A DNA stretch of 64,000 bases from Shinisaurus crocodilurus (GCA_021292165.1 CM037878.1:286635744-286699743); one strand, 5' to 3'. Positions 1-11,261 are shown, numbered from the stretch's first letter. Notes: generated from the sequence alone by a model not told the origin. Translations and numbers: made by a program.

Positions 1-505
1 GGGAGAGCTGCTGGAACAACCTTCTCTTCACCATCTTTGGACACAATGTACCTCACCTCTCGTACGCTCCCTCTGACTAAACTCCCGTAAATCCCTTTGG
101 ATTGCCTTTGACGATGCCTCTTGCTGAATCCTTGTCTACTACTGTATCCTGAGAGCTGTGCTAGCCCTTGACCCTAGATTGCTTTGACCTCACTACCTGC
201 CCGTTCCTCGACTATACTGGACTCTGAGAGCTGTGCGGGCGTCAACTATGGACCATTAATCACTACCCTAGATCCTCTCCAAGCCCAATCCTCTGGAAAC
301 AGGACATGAGGATCACCGGAAGAGAAATGAAAACAGGGAAATGGCCACAGTGGCGGCAGAAAAACAGAAGTGAAGAGGGGTTTTGCACAAGTGTTAACTG
401 CCATGGAAAAGTAGTGTGTGTATCTCTGTGTGTACTGGTTTCTCCCCCCCCCCAATTGACTATTGATAACCTATTGATAGTGGCTATCAATGGCTACTAG
501 TCCTG
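1..505. other. Unassigned intergenic DNA
   Basis: No gene is recognised. A short internal duplication is visible: gagagctgtg occurs near 151 and again near 225 in similar context, so this may be the tail of an old mobile element cut by the window edge. A C-run lies near 446. Confidence 0.4.
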
Positions 506-700
506 ATTGGCTATATGCTACCTCCAGTGTTGGAGACAGTATGCCTATGTGCACCAGTTGCTGGGGAACATGGGCGGGAGGGTGCAATTGCACTGCTTGT
601 GGTTTCCTGTGGGCAGCTGGCTGGCCACTGTGTGAACAGAATGCTGGACTAGATGGACCCTTGGGCTGATCCAGCAGGGCTCTTCTGATGTTCTTATCAC
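506..700 (+). mobile_element. L2/CR1-clade LINE 3' fragment (family G)
   Basis: A 3'-terminal LINE segment that recurs six times in this window. It runs from a tract encoding a decayed reverse-transcriptase C-terminus into an untranslated tail containing ctggactagatggacc and ending near a gatgttctta motif. Similar copies lie at 4131, 38010, 46218, 51113 and 52216. The L2-like assignment rests on the tail style and is inferred; membership of one family is seen directly. No intact ORF remains. Confidence 0.65.
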
Positions 701-810
701 TTGGAGAACATTTGGCTGAGCAGTAGTAACCAAAATGGGTTCAGCAAATCCTCTTATGAGTGATGCAACAACGGTCTTGAGCCACGGACTCTCTGCTCTG
801 CTGTGGGAGC

Positions 811-1495
811 CAGGGATGTTGAAGAGTCCTTGGTCTCGAGTCACGAGTCGAGTCACGAGTCTTTGGACCTGAGTCTCGAGTCCGAGTCCGAGTCCTTGGT
901 CCAAAATGGTGACTCCCGAGTCCCGAGTCACTCCCAAAACTGACTCCACGAGTCCCTATTAAAATCAATGGGGTTTCCCCCCAACAAAATAAGGCTACTT
1001 CAGATGTGTGGCTTAAATAAATTCTAGGCACAAGTGTGCCTTTTTATTTCAAAACTCTGCAACTGATTTTGGCAAGAACAGACCAGGCAGACAAACCCAA
1101 AATAACCAGGCAGGCAGAGGAGGCAGGGAACCCCAAACAGGCAGGCAGAGGCAGCCAAACCCAAAATGTCTGACCCTAACCCAAACCCCCCACAACAACA
1201 CATCAATCAAAATAAATCTCAACACATCGTTGGGGCTGCGCTCCTGGTAGCTGTCCATAGTGGCCGAGCAGCGGCGCGCCTCGCTTCCATGCGCTCTTCA
1301 CCGGTGATCGCGCTCCTTCTGGCACAGCCAGAAGACTCGTCAACAGCCCAGGGATGTTGACGAGTCCTTGGTCTCGAGTCCCGAGTCGAGTCTCGAGTCC
1401 CATTAAAAATATTGGGACTCGAGTCCGAGTCGAGTCAGAGGGGGGACTCAGTCCGACTCACGAGTCGAGTCCTCGAGTCCGAGTCCCCATCCCTG
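811..1495 (+). mobile_element. Non-autonomous hAT with GAGTC arrays, copy 1
   Basis: Termini are CAGGGATG and CATCCCTG, flanked by a perfect 8-bp duplication, gtgggagc, at 803-810 and 1496-1503, which is diagnostic of hAT transposition. About 150 bp at each end carry roughly a dozen GAGTC pentamers, many overlapping as CTCGAGTC. The interior holds a tract of repeated caggcaggcag units and no transposase ORF. Three further copies lie at 40944, 46834 and 59455. Confidence 0.88.
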
Positions 1496-1503
1496 GTGGG
1501 AGC

Positions 1504-1507
<4 letters not shown>

Positions 1508-1545
<38 letters not shown>
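1508..1545. repeat. (GA)n microsatellite
   Basis: An uninterrupted GA run directly beside the right target duplication of the hAT copy. Confidence 0.95.
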
Positions 1546-1547
<2 letters not shown>

Positions 1548-1725
1548 GCCGGCTCACTGTGTTTAGATACCACCAATGCAGCTGGTCAGAGGATGGTACT
1601 GCTGCAGTTTCTAACTGTGCAGTTGTCACATGACACAAGAGGGCAATAGGACTCCACTAAGCCTTGCAGTGCCCCAGGTTTGGGTCTGCCTCCTCAGGTT
1701 GGACATCCTGAGTGAAGACCTAACT

Positions 1726-1853
1726 CAGTGTTCTCCAACCTTGGGTCCCCAGATGTTTTTTGGCTGGGAGTTGGCTGGGGCGTAGCTGGCTGGGGCGTGC
1801 TGGGAGTTGTAGTAGGCCAAAAACATCTGGGGACCCAAGGTTGGAGAACACTG
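1726..1853. mobile_element. Palindromic hAT MITE (family A)
   Basis: Two inverted arms start cagtgttctccaacc and meet at the centre, so the whole element is close to one long hairpin. An 8-bp duplication, acctaact, flanks it at 1718-1725 and 1854-1861. Each arm holds a core like ctacaactcccagcatgc, although this copy has lost the clean core on its left arm. Confidence 0.85.
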
Positions 1854-2200
1854 ACCTAACTAGTGTGGCCACCTACTTGTTTGGGGCCAACCACAAGCCC
1901 TGACACATGCGCATACAAACAGGCAGTCTGTATCTTCGTGTTCTCTCCATTTTTGCATTGTGTCATGCTTTTCATACAGAAGTGCCAGCACCCGCGCGGG
2001 GGACGCGGTATTTTAATTTCTTTTTTATTTTATTTTACTGAACCACACCATCTGTTTCCTCATGATATTTTAACCCTTTTGCACCACATCACCTTCATTC
2101 TTGAGAGTGAAGCAACGCATCGGCCAGATCCAAAACATCTGTGTTCTTGTGATATTATATTTTTGAGCCAAGCCATCTGTATTCTTGTGATCGTTTAACC

Positions 2201-2335
2201 CAGTGTTCTCCAACCTTGGGTCCCCAGATGTTTTTGGCCTACAACTCCCAGCATGCCCCAGCCAGCTATGCTGGCTGGGGCATGCTGGGAGTTGTAGGCC
2301 AAAAACATCTGGGGACCCAAGGTTGGAGAACACTG
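2201..2335. mobile_element. Palindromic hAT MITE (family A)
   Basis: A near-perfect palindrome of about 135 bp with both arms intact. The flanking 8 bp do not match each other, so the duplication has decayed or the flanks were rearranged. Confidence 0.82.
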
Positions 2336-2424
2336 GCTTCCATGCCAAACCATTTTCAGGCCTGTGAGCAAAAAAATAAATAAATCATCAAATTAAAAAA
2401 AAAAAAAAAGTATATGCATGTATG

Positions 2425-2600
2425 AGAACAGGGGTTCCCAACCTTTTTTTGGACCCGTGGGCAAATTTGGGAATTTGAGAAACTGCTGTGGGCACCACCA
2501 CAAAATGGCTCCCACAGAGAATGTGGCTGGTCACGTAATGGCTGCCGTGGGGGGCCTGGCTAGTCAGAAGTGAGCTGAAGATGTCGTGGGGTCGGAGAGA
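2425..2600 (+). mobile_element. hAT-like fragment
   Basis: It begins caggggttcccaacc, a common hAT terminus, and continues with the phrase ctgctgtgggcaccacc. A reverse-complement relative lies at 21650-21776. No matching right end is seen. Confidence 0.4.
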
Positions 2601-2764
2601 AATAGCGAGGCTGGAGGCTGGGAGGGAGCAGGAAACAGCAAGGCAAAGGAGTAGAGGGCAGAGAAAGAGCAAGGCTGGGGGCTAGAAAGGAAGAGAAAGA
2701 CTACTCTAACATTTCCCAAGGTTTTTATTTACAGTATTTAAAAAAATAATAATAACTAAGGGGG

Positions 2765-2880
2765 CAGGAAGTGTAGAGCATTTCCAAAATAGAGAGCTTT
2801 GGCTATTGGGTGGTATAAAAATGTATTAAATAAATAAATAAATAAACTAATAAACTAATAAATAAATAAATGAAAATAGG
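2765..2880 (+). mobile_element. LINE 3' tail with AAAT repeats
   Basis: The phrase gagctttggctattgggtgg followed by an AAAT-rich simple tail matches other LINE-like tails in this window (13575, 28910). Confidence 0.45.
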
Positions 2881-3527
2881 CATTTTTAGATGCATATTTA
2901 AATTTTGGATTTTTTTTTTTTTTAAAAAAAAGAACAACAACAACCAAATTTCAGTGGAACTGAGAAAGTGACATGGGCTGGAAACAGACAGATCCGTCCT
3001 GGTTTTCCTATGTGTGCGCTGCTCCCATCCTGCAAACAGCGGGCTTCCTCCAGGGGATCGCGTCCACGCCTGTCAGCCTCCTGGATTGGCCATATGCATC
3101 AAGCTGACCTTCTCCTGACACCCTGGCTTGGCCGGGACCACACATCTCACGTGCAAAAAGGCATGACGTCCGTGCCAGGAGCAATCAGGAAAGATGCTTG
3201 TGTGAGTTGATTTTAAATATATATAGATCAAAACTATAGGCTGCTGACAGTTATGATTATAGATTTCATTCCTGGCAATCTCAGACCTGCAGAGACTGCA
3301 GATATCTCTCAGCCCCCCCCCCCCCTTGACTGTAAAACTGAGAGATGGATGGTTGGGGTGCGTGGGTGGGATGCAATCTACGCTATAAATTTCATCCGCT
3401 TTAGCTGTCATATAGGCTCCCAATCTCACCCTGGGGCTCTCCGGCTTGAACTGAGAATCCCATGTCCGAGGCTGGACCTGGAGGGCCTAGCGCAAGCGCT
3501 GCTGCCATCATCACCAGAGAGATACAG
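2881..3527. other. No gene seen
   Basis: Apparently low-copy sequence with a C10-type run near 3307. No repeat family or conserved ORF is recognised. Confidence 0.4.
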
Positions 3528-3689
3528 GCCTGTGGCTCACGCTGGCTCAGCTTGTCTGAGCGTGGAAAGCTAAGCAGGGTCAGGCCTGGTGATTACTTGG
3601 ATGGGAGACCCCCTCCTCTAGCTTCCTGCATTGAGCAGGGGGTTGGACTAGATGGCCTTGTAGGCCCCTTCCAACTCTAAGATCTATGA
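3528..3689 (+). mobile_element. 5S rRNA-headed SINE with CR1-like tail
   Basis: The head follows vertebrate 5S rRNA, including the internal-promoter phrases aaagctaagcagggtcaggc and cttggatgggagacc (box A/IE and box C region). The tail, with gcattgagcagggggttgga and ccttccaactct, is the same as the 3' end of CR1 copies in this window such as 53560-53650. This is the first of twelve copies. RNA polymerase III transcription and CR1-driven mobility are inferred. A half palindromic MITE abuts its tail exactly. Confidence 0.85.
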
Positions 3690-3751
3690 CAGTGTTCTCC
3701 AACCTTGGGTCCCCAGATGTTTTTGGCCTACAACTCCCAGCATGCCCCAGC
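3690..3751. mobile_element. Half copy of palindromic MITE (family A)
   Basis: Only the left arm is present, from cagtgttctcc to catgccccag; the right arm is missing. Confidence 0.75.
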
Positions 3752-3997
3752 AAATTGTAGCTGCTACGATTTGACACTGAATGAGAGTGAAATTGACCAG
3801 AATACAGGACTAGTGGATAGTATCTTTAATGAAGCATATCAAAACAAACAGATAACAACTGACACAGCAGAGTCCATAAAGTTCAACGAGGGGTGCAAAC
3901 CTCAATCCACATCTGAGCTAAGTTAGCAGAGACAGAGAAGAAGAATACACAGCATCCTGGAGTTATTACCTTGTTCCTCGAAAGTGAGTCCCTAGAA

Positions 3998-4063
3998 CAG
4001 TGTTCTCCAACCTTGGGTCCCCAGATGTTTTTGGCCTACAACTCCCAGCATGCCCCAGCCAGC
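3998..4063. mobile_element. Half copy of palindromic MITE (family A)
   Basis: A left arm ending at the centre of symmetry. It is a second solo arm about 300 bp from the first in the same orientation, so the intervening DNA may lie between the separated ends of a larger event. Confidence 0.72.
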
Positions 4064-4130
4064 GACGCTGATGGGCTGATCACCCATGGTGGGCTGTTGC
4101 GTCATGCAAATCAGGTCACTGTGTTCTATG

Positions 4131-4585
4131 AAATGTTGGCGGGAGATCCGGGACAGATAAAAGGAAGTCTTTTCTTCACACAGCGCAGAGTTAAACTATG
4201 GAACTCACTTCCACAAGATGTCGTGATGGCCGCCACCAGTTTGGAGGGCTTTAAAAGGGGATTGGACAAATTCGTGGCCGAGCGAGCGGGCACTTTCCAC
4301 CAAAATGTGCATTTTCACGGTTTACTCTCCGGGGCACATCTGGATGCACTCTTTTAAAAAACTCGCACTTTCCCCACTCGATTCGAAATGTGCGCTTTCC
4401 CTGCATTATATGCCTATGTGCACCATTTGCTGGGGAACACGGGCGGGAGGGTGCCGTTGCGCCCATGTGTCCTGCGTGTGGGTTTCCCGGGGGCAGCCGG
4501 TTGGCCACTGTGTGAACAGAATGCTGGACTGGATGGACCCTTGGTCAGATCCAGCAGGGCTCTCCTGATGTTGCTGTGTTCTTAA
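4131..4585 (+). mobile_element. L2-like LINE 3' fragment with replaced middle
   Basis: The left part resembles a LINE reverse-transcriptase C-terminus (residues like SLPQDVVMAATSLEGFKRG). The right part is the family G tail. Positions 4276-4405, rich in gtgcatttt-like phrases, replace the expected connecting sequence and resemble family H elements. Confidence 0.62.
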
Positions 4586-4589
4586 ATAG

Positions 4590-5498
4590 CTGCCTTTCTG
4601 CATTGTTCACTGTTTTTAACCAAGGTAGATTTCTTTAAAAAAAAAACAACAACGACCGAAACCTTATCTGCCGGAGGCTGCATCAGCCCCGTCTTCCTTC
4701 CCTCCATGCCTGTATCTCTTTGGACTCTCGTGCCACTGCCAAATCAAATGGCTGATGAAACTGGTTAGAAATGATTGAGAATCAAGATGGCTGAGAATCA
4801 AGATGGAACTGGGCTGTGTCTTCATCTGTGCTGTCCCGGGATATAAAGATAAATCCCCCCACTTCATATTTTTAGCAGAGCTTATCATAATCACCCGTAA
4901 TGGCAACCAAATGTTGTTGTGTGTGTGTGCGTGGTTTTCCCCCCCCCCCCTTTCCTTTCCTTCTCATTACATTTTCGGTTGGGGCTGGAAAGGCGGGGGG
5001 GGAGGCATTGCTCAGGTTGCTGGCTTTTGCTTTCAGAGGCTCATCTAGCCTCATTTTAAGCCGGTGTCAAGGGTCACTTCCTCTCCGTATTGCTGATTTG
5101 ACGAATGGTTTTGCTGTCAGAGTTTATACGCGCTCTCTCGGAAGAGCAACCTGGAGGTGGTTATAAGGGAGAGAAAGAGGACCAAATGGCACAAAAAACC
5201 CCGGGGGCTTGCTCTCTAGGTGAGGAGCTGGGAGCTTGTGCTGTGGAAATTGTTATCAGTTGACTCACTTGGAGATGGACCTAGATATTTAAGGAAGGGG
5301 GAAGAGAAAGGTAGAAAGGAGAGGCGTCATGAGTTAATGTGAAACAGGAAAGCCTGAAACATAAGTCTAATACATTTCAAGCTAACAACGAATGGTCCAA
5401 ATAGGGCAGCAGGCATATATGCATGGAATAGGTTCGCCTGATTTCTTGCACTGAGCTGAAGACCCACATTTCTAGCCTCCTTCTCAAGGCCTCAAGTC
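4590..5498. other. No gene seen
   Basis: Low-copy intergenic sequence with an A-run near 4637, a C-run near 4940 and a G-run near 4995. No recognisable exon. Confidence 0.4.
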
Positions 5499-5583
5499 CA
5501 GTGTTCTCCAACCTTGTGCTGGCTGGGGCATGCTGGGAGTTGTAGGCCAAAAACATCTGGGGACCCAAGGTTGGAGAACACTG
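5499..5583. mobile_element. Internally deleted palindromic MITE (family A)
   Basis: The left arm is cut to about 17 bp while the right arm is complete, so the hairpin is lost. Confidence 0.75.
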
Positions 5584-5629
5584 GCCTATTTTGACCTGCA
5601 GCATCTCTCCAATGTCTTAGGGATGAGCT

Positions 5630-5700
5630 GCTGCTGAGCGGTACAGCACATTCTTTGCATGCTGAAGGTTCCAGGTTCAATCCCCGGCAACTTGAGTTAA
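5630..5700 (+). mobile_element. tRNA-derived SINE fragment (family P)
   Basis: Contains ggttccaggttcaatcccc, which resembles a tRNA B box with its T-loop. Relatives lie at 17090 and 49125. Confidence 0.45.
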
Positions 5701-5754
5701 GTAAGTCTTGCAATCCGAAGTTAAGTAACCTGCCGCCACCAAACTCATGCCGTT

Positions 5755-6105
5755 GACAGAGGGATGGGGGAGAAATTTGTTCGGTTCACATTTTAATGCA
5801 CACACTTACCTCCTAATGTCGCACTTTCAAACCGATACGCGAGCGGAAGCTCAGTTATCCTTTGACATTTACACACGTCTCCCAATTTTGCGGCGGGGTT
5901 CTCCAACTAGGAAAAGAAGAAGTGGCGTATTAGGGGAAAGTGCATTCGCCAACGGATTCTCTCTCGAAAATTGCTCGCCAGAATGGTGTATGTTAGGCAA
6001 AGTGGCGTCCACATTGCAAGTATTGGGAGACATGCGCGCAAAAACGCATTTGAATGTTTTATTCAAACTTAAGAAGACATTCAGGCCGAACCAAATTTAA
6101 GACTG
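5755..6105. mobile_element. Family H repeat, probably hAT-derived
   Basis: It opens agagggatggggg and is rich in short phrases such as gtgcatt and gcgcaaaaacgcat. Other members at 34017 and 37145 have AGGGATG and CATCCCT ends. The right boundary is uncertain. Confidence 0.4.
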
Positions 6106-6219
6106 GAAAAATGAGAAACTGAAATTGACAGCTTTGTCCATTCCTAGTTCTCAACAGGTTGCAGGCGCAGTCAACTTTCTCTGGATTGGGCCCATAAATA
6201 ATCAGAAGTTACAAATTGC

Positions 6220-6359
6220 GGACGCAATCCCATGCGTGTTTAGACAGGGGGGAAAAGAGTCCTACAACTCCCAGCATGCCCCAGCCAGCTATGCTGGCTG
6301 GGGCATGCTGGGAGTTGAAGGACTTTTTTCCCTCTCTAAACAGGCATAGGATTGTGCCC
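6220..6359. mobile_element. Palindromic MITE (family B)
   Basis: Inverted arms start near gcaatcccatgcgtgttta and share the core ctacaactcccagcatgc with family A, but the termini differ. The better-preserved copy at 16767 has a 3-bp TTA duplication, which suggests a PIF/Harbinger-like origin. Confidence 0.72.
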
Positions 6360-7180
6360 TGCATGTGTTTATTTAAACTTAATTATTTGGTACCTCAGAT
6401 GTAAAGGCACACACACATACAAACACACAGGGATCTTTTTCTCTTCTTCCTAGGAATCCCGGCAGGGACCATAACTTTAAGTTCTCTCCATGCCGAGATG
6501 TATGTTTAATCCAGACACTGATATATGGACCAGCTTCTGGTTCCATTCAAGTCTATGGGATGTTTGCTCTTGACTCAAAGGAAGTAGGCAACGACTTACA
6601 GTATTAACTTGCTGTTTCCTCCTGAGAACCTACTCCTGATTTTTTCTTTAAAAAAATAAAAATAAAATAAAAATCGATGCTCAACCCAGCACACAGAGAA
6701 TCGGAATGTGGGGATACAGTGTGCCAGAACTCAGCCGTAAATTTCAGGAGTTCATAAAGTAAGGCGGAGTGTCATAAAAGAGAGAGGACGCAGGGCGGGG
6801 CGGGGTGTGTGCTTTGAAAGAGAATGTTTCTCTCTTCCATGGACATCTGGTGAGTCTGTTTCGTCCTGGTCGTGGCTTGGCAGAAATGTTCCACACGGGA
6901 TGAGGAAGGTCACGACCGGACAAGAAGGAAATACAATTTTTCATTCCCCGAAGGCCAAAGTGGTGGTTGGAGGGGGGGGGGGGAAGGGACTCGGTGGAAA
7001 GGTAAACTCATCCAGCAACTAGCTACTGCAGCTTCTCCGCTGCACTGTTTCGCCTGGGGAACGACACACATCACGTATAGCAACGGGCATTTTCCAAGTG
7101 CATGGCTTCCAGCAGAACACAGATCTCCCAACCCCTCCAGCTCCCAGATGAAAGATCATGTGCTGCGGCATGGTGCATAG
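6360..7180. other. No gene seen
   Basis: Low-copy sequence with an A/T-rich stretch near 6645 and a G-run near 6972. No conserved coding segment is recognised. Confidence 0.4.
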
Positions 7181-7404
7181 GAGCCAGTGTGGCGTAGTGG
7201 TGAGAGTGTCGGACTGGGACTCGGGAGATCCGGGTTCTACTAGTCCCCGCTCGGACATGAAACTCGCTGAGTGACTTTGGGCCAGTCACTCGCTCTCAGC
7301 CTAACCTACCTCACAGGGTTGTTGTGAGGATAAAATGGAGAGGAGGAGGATTATGTAAGCTGCCTTGGGTTCCTTGCAGGAAAAAAAGGTGGGATATAAA
7401 TATA
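7181..7404 (+). mobile_element. Sauria-type tRNA-derived SINE
   Basis: The head carries tRNA-like promoter phrases (gtggcgtagtggtgagagtg, then ccgggttcta). The body contains ctcagcctaacctacctcac and the 3' region ggataaaatggagagg, leading into an AAAT tail. This architecture is the squamate Sauria SINE, whose tail is known to be shared with BovB LINEs. Five more loci occur in this window. Confidence 0.88.
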
Positions 7405-7409
7405 ATTAA

Positions 7410-7440
<31 letters not shown>

Positions 7441-7522
7441 TTATTATTATTATTATTAATATTAATATTAATATTACTACTACTACTACTACTACTATTA
7501 CTACTACTACTACTACTACTAC

Positions 7523-7559
<37 letters not shown>

Positions 7560-7562
7560 TAA
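7405..7562. repeat. Compound AAT/ATT/ACT microsatellite
   Basis: Successive blocks of AAAT, AAT, ATT, TAATAT, ACT and AAT expand the SINE tail to over 150 bp. The long serine/asparagine/isoleucine reading frame across it is an artefact. Confidence 0.93.
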
Positions 7563-7711
7563 AAAAAAATAAGAGGCCAAACCACAGATGGGGACATCCC
7601 CAGTTTGAATCCCATGTCTGCCAATAACTCACGGATGTGAGTTAGCCTTCGACAAGCCACACTCACTCAGCCTTGCCCTCCCCATCTACGAAATGGAGAT
7701 GATGACGGTGA

Positions 7712-9455
7712 TCATGGAATCATAGAAAAGTAGAGTTGGAAGGGGCCTACAAGGCCATCGAGTCCAACCCCCTGCTCAATGCAGGAATCCAGGTCAAAGC
7801 ATCCCTGACAGATGGCTGTCCAGCTGCATCTTGAATGCCTCCAATGTGGGAGAGCTCACCACCTCCCTAGGTAGTTGGCTCCATTGTCTTATTGCTCTGA
7901 CAGTCAGGAAATTTTTCCTGATGTTTAGGTGAATCTAGGTTCCTGTAACTTGAGCCCATTATTTCGTGTCCTGCAAACTGGGATGATCGAGAAGAGATTC
8001 TGGCCCTCCTCTGTGTGACAACCCTTCAAGTATTGGAAGAGTGCTATCATATCTCCCCTCAGTCTCCTCTTCTGAAGGCTAAACATGCCCAATTCTTTCA
8101 GTCTCTCCTCATAGGGCCTTGTTTCCAGTCCCTTTATCATCCTTGTTGCCCTTCTCTGAACCCTCTCTAGTTTGTCTACATCCTTCTTAAAGTGTGGTGC
8201 CCAGAACTGGATGCAGTACTCAAGATGAGGTCTAACTAGTGCTGAGTAAAGGGGAATTATCACTTCATGCAATTTGGACGCTACACTTCTATTAATGCAG
8301 CCCAAAATTGCATTTGCCTTCTTTGCAGCCACATCACATTGCTGGCTCATATTCAGTTTGTGATCTACCACAATTCCAAGATCCTTCTCACTTGTAGTAT
8401 TCTTGAACCAAGTGTCCCCCATTCTGTAACTCTGCATTTGGTTTCCTTTCCCTAGGTGCAGCACTTGGCATTTATCCCTATTAAATTTCATTCTGTTGTT
8501 TTCGGCCCAGCACTCCAGCCTATTGAGATCGCTTTGAATTTTGTTTCTGTCTTCCAGAGTATTAGCTGTTCCACCCAACTTTGTGTCATCTGCAAATTTG
8601 ATAAGCATTCCCTGTACCTCCTGATCCAAGTCATTAATAAAAATGTTGAAGAGCACTGGGCCCAGGACTGAGCCCTGTGGTACCCCGCTCGTTACCTCTC
8701 CCCAGTTTGAGAAGGTACCATTGATAAGCACACTTTGAGTCCGATTCTGTAGCCAATTGTGGATCCACCTGATAGTTGTTCCATCTAGCCCACTTTTAGC
8801 TAGCTTGCTAATCAGGATATCATGAGGCACTTTGTCAAAAGCTTTGCTGAAGTCCAGATATATGATGTCCACCGCATTCCCACAGTCCACAAGGGAGGTT
8901 ACCTGATCAAAAAATGAGATCAGATTAGTCTGGCAGGATTTGTTCTTGACAAATCCATGCTGGCTTCTAGTAATCACTGCATTGTTTTCAAGGTGCTTGC
9001 AGACTGACTTCTTTATAATCTGCTCCAAAATCTTCCTGGGGATTGATGTCAGACTGACTGGCCTATAGTTCCCAGGTTCCTCCTTCTTGCCCTTTTTGAA
9101 GATGGGAACAACATTTGCCCTCCTCCAGTCGTCTGGCACTTCACCTGTCCTCCATGATTTCTCAAAGATAGTAGACAGTGGTTCTGAGAGTTCTTCTGCC
9201 AGTTCCTTTATTACTCTAGGTCTAGGATGTAGCTCGTCAGGCCCTGGAGATTTAAACTCGTTCAGAGCAATCAGGTGCTCCTTGACCATTTGCCTATCAA
9301 TCTCAAGCTGCAATCCTGCCCCTACAGTCTGCACTTCAGGTTTGCCAGGGAGGGTCATAGACCCTCTTTTGGGAGAAGACCAAGCTGAAGTAAGAATTGA
9401 ACACTTCTGCCTTTTCTTTGTCTTCTGTTATCAATTTGCCATCCTCATTGCGTAG
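7712..9455 (-). mobile_element. CR1 LINE, 5'-truncated
   Basis: The element lies in reverse. Its 3' end is the CR1 tail (tagagttggaaggggcctac, then the cctgctcaatgcagg phrase) and most of the reverse-transcriptase region of ORF2 follows. The endonuclease region is missing, the usual outcome of incomplete target-primed reverse transcription. It is the longest CR1 here. Confidence 0.92.
7925..9358 (-). pseudogene. CR1 ORF2 reverse transcriptase, truncated and frameshifted
   Basis: A 477-residue open frame encodes the reverse transcriptase of a CR1 non-LTR retrotransposon, which would copy element RNA into DNA at a nicked target. Visible landmarks are NYRPVSLTS, IYLDFSKAFDKVPH (catalytic aspartate), SGVPQGSVLGP and KFADDTKL (the FADD catalytic box), then the [14 protein letters not shown]-terminal region. 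Full CR1 ORF2 is about twice this length and starts with an endonuclease, absent here. Two breaks are visible: around 9350 the upstream element sequence continues in another frame, and near 7933 a single missing C relative to copies at 50420 and 45550 stops the frame before the normal C-terminus. The ATG at 9358 is therefore not a natural start. It is unlikely to be functional. Confidence 0.92.
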
Positions 9456-9901
9456 TTGAACCAACCAATTCGGCTCTTAGGCTGAAAGAGGTTTGACACC
9501 CCTGCTCTGGAAAAAGCTGCCATTTTCTGCCCCACAGCGCCCCCTTTAACAATGCCGCATCAGGATGCAGCATTGTCTTGGGCAAACTACGATGGCTGCT
9601 GTTTCGATCCCATAAACCACACGAAAGAACAGCGGTATGAATTCTACTGAATGGCTCTGCTGAATAGCTGCAAGGGAAGTAACTGGACCTCATTATCTTC
9701 CTTTTTTTTATTTATCCCCCTCCCCTTAATTAGTCCTAGCTAAGACTGTACTCTGGAAAAGCATGGGAAATGCCAACACCACCCCTGCAGGGTGGAACTA
9801 CAAAGTGCCAGCACTCCACATAAGACTTTCAGGTCACCCCCGGCCATGCCTTGCTTCTAGCGTGAGGGAACCTGCCTCATAACAGCAGCCACCAGCTAGC
9901 T
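9456..9901. other. No gene seen
   Basis: Low-copy sequence beyond the CR1 truncation point. The first 100 bp resemble the edge of a degraded hAT-like element (phrase tttgacacccctgctctgg). Confidence 0.35.
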
Positions 9902-10036
9902 CAGTGTTTCTCAACCTTGGGTCCCCAGATGTTTTTGGCCTACAACTCCCAGCATGCCCCAGCCAGCATAGCTGGCGGGGGCATGCTGGGAGTTGTAGGC
10001 CAAAAACATCTGGGGACCCAAGGTTGAGAAACACTG
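9902..10036. mobile_element. Palindromic hAT MITE (family A)
   Basis: Complete 135-bp hairpin element. Flanks agctagct (9894-9901) and agctagga (10037-10044) match at 6 of 8 positions, consistent with a slightly diverged duplication of the nnnTAnnn type. Each arm has ctacaactcccagcatgc. Confidence 0.87.
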
Positions 10037-10212
10037 AGCTAGGAGGAGCTGGTGGGGCGCCAGAGAGGTTTGCTCCCCACATCCTTGAAATGTCAATCGA
10101 AGTGTTTACTTGGTCCATGGGACCTTTCCACAAGTCAGTACATCAAACAATTATTATTAAAAACAATTACTTTTAAAGCAATAGAATGGGGTTGTGGAAC
10201 AGGTAAGATAAC

Positions 10213-11261
10213 TGTGAAGGAAGGGGGGGGGCTGTCGAAAGGACTCTGCCAAGGCTCTTGCCAACCAACCCCTTACCCTAGATCGGAGATCCAAGGTGCA
10301 AGACTGCCAGCCTTAGCTCTGCAGTCTTGACTTGGCTCTCTCAGGGACTTGCCCTTGTCTATACCCTGGATTTAGCGCTGAACCGCAGCACAAACCGCGT
10401 GGGGTAAAACCAAGAAGGTTTATTCAGGTAAACAGATTACAACAAAGGGTGGGAAATGAGGGAAGGAGAAAGGTAGGGAGACACTTTGGTACAAACACAG
10501 TAGAGCTAAAAAAAAACAACAAAGCTGGTTCCTTATATATATCTCCCAGGCACTCACTCTTTACCTGGGGGCCGGTCTTCTTCAGGGCTGCCTCAGCACG
10601 AACCCTACCACACGAGGAGACCACCACACCCACCCCAAGGTCCGGGATGGGTGGTCCTCTTCCGGGCTTGCCTTAGCCACTGCCCTCATTCAGCTAATTT
10701 CACCAGGAGCCACCTGGGGTTGGATCCATGAGGCCAGTCCGAAGACCTGGACCTCCGCGCAGCTGGCTTGCTGCCCATGACCAACAACCAAAACCAGAAG
10801 CCACAGCTGGCAATATAGATTCTTTCTCCCCCCCCTCTTATTTATTTATTATTATATTTATTTATTTATTATATTTATCAATCGCCCATCTGGCCGGTCA
10901 CCCGGCCACCCTGGGCGATGTACAATTAAAATACAACAAAACAACACAATAAAATATAATAATTAAAACAATATTAAAAAATTCTCATTAATTTTTTAGT
11001 AGCCCAGCTGTCTTCGGCCAATCAGGATGAACTTCACCTGGCCAGGCAGGGGGGTGGGGTGACTCACGACTAGGGAGCTTGTATTTGCATATTGCATACG
11101 AATGGCTTGGCACGTAGACATCTAGAGCCTCTGAGGCGCCGGGCCCCATCGGATAACTTATGCACATTTTGCCCCCTCCCAGCCCTTAGCTGGGATCACC
11201 TGGTTTACACATGAGGGTGTGTGTGTGTGTGTGTGTGTGTGTTGCAGGCTTTTTCTCCACA
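10213..11261 (-). mobile_element. Solo LTR (family K), copy 1
   Basis: Bounded by TGTGAAGG and TTCTCCACA with a perfect 5-bp duplication, ataac, at 10208-10212 and 11262-11266. An AATAAA signal lies on the minus strand near 10420, so the LTR points left. It contains an inserted LINE-like tail near 10845-10990 and a TG microsatellite at 11215-11242. No internal retroviral or gypsy gene adjoins it, so it is a recombination-derived solo LTR. Confidence 0.82.
11215..11242. repeat. (TG)n microsatellite
   Basis: TG run inside the end of the solo LTR. Confidence 0.93.

Noticed and set aside
3528..3689. Genuine 5S rRNA gene
   Set aside because: The head is diverged, the 3' part of 5S rRNA is replaced by a CR1 tail, and twelve dispersed copies exist.
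7181..7404. Genuine tRNA gene
   Set aside because: Only tRNA-like promoter boxes are present; no cloverleaf, and a SINE body and tail follow.
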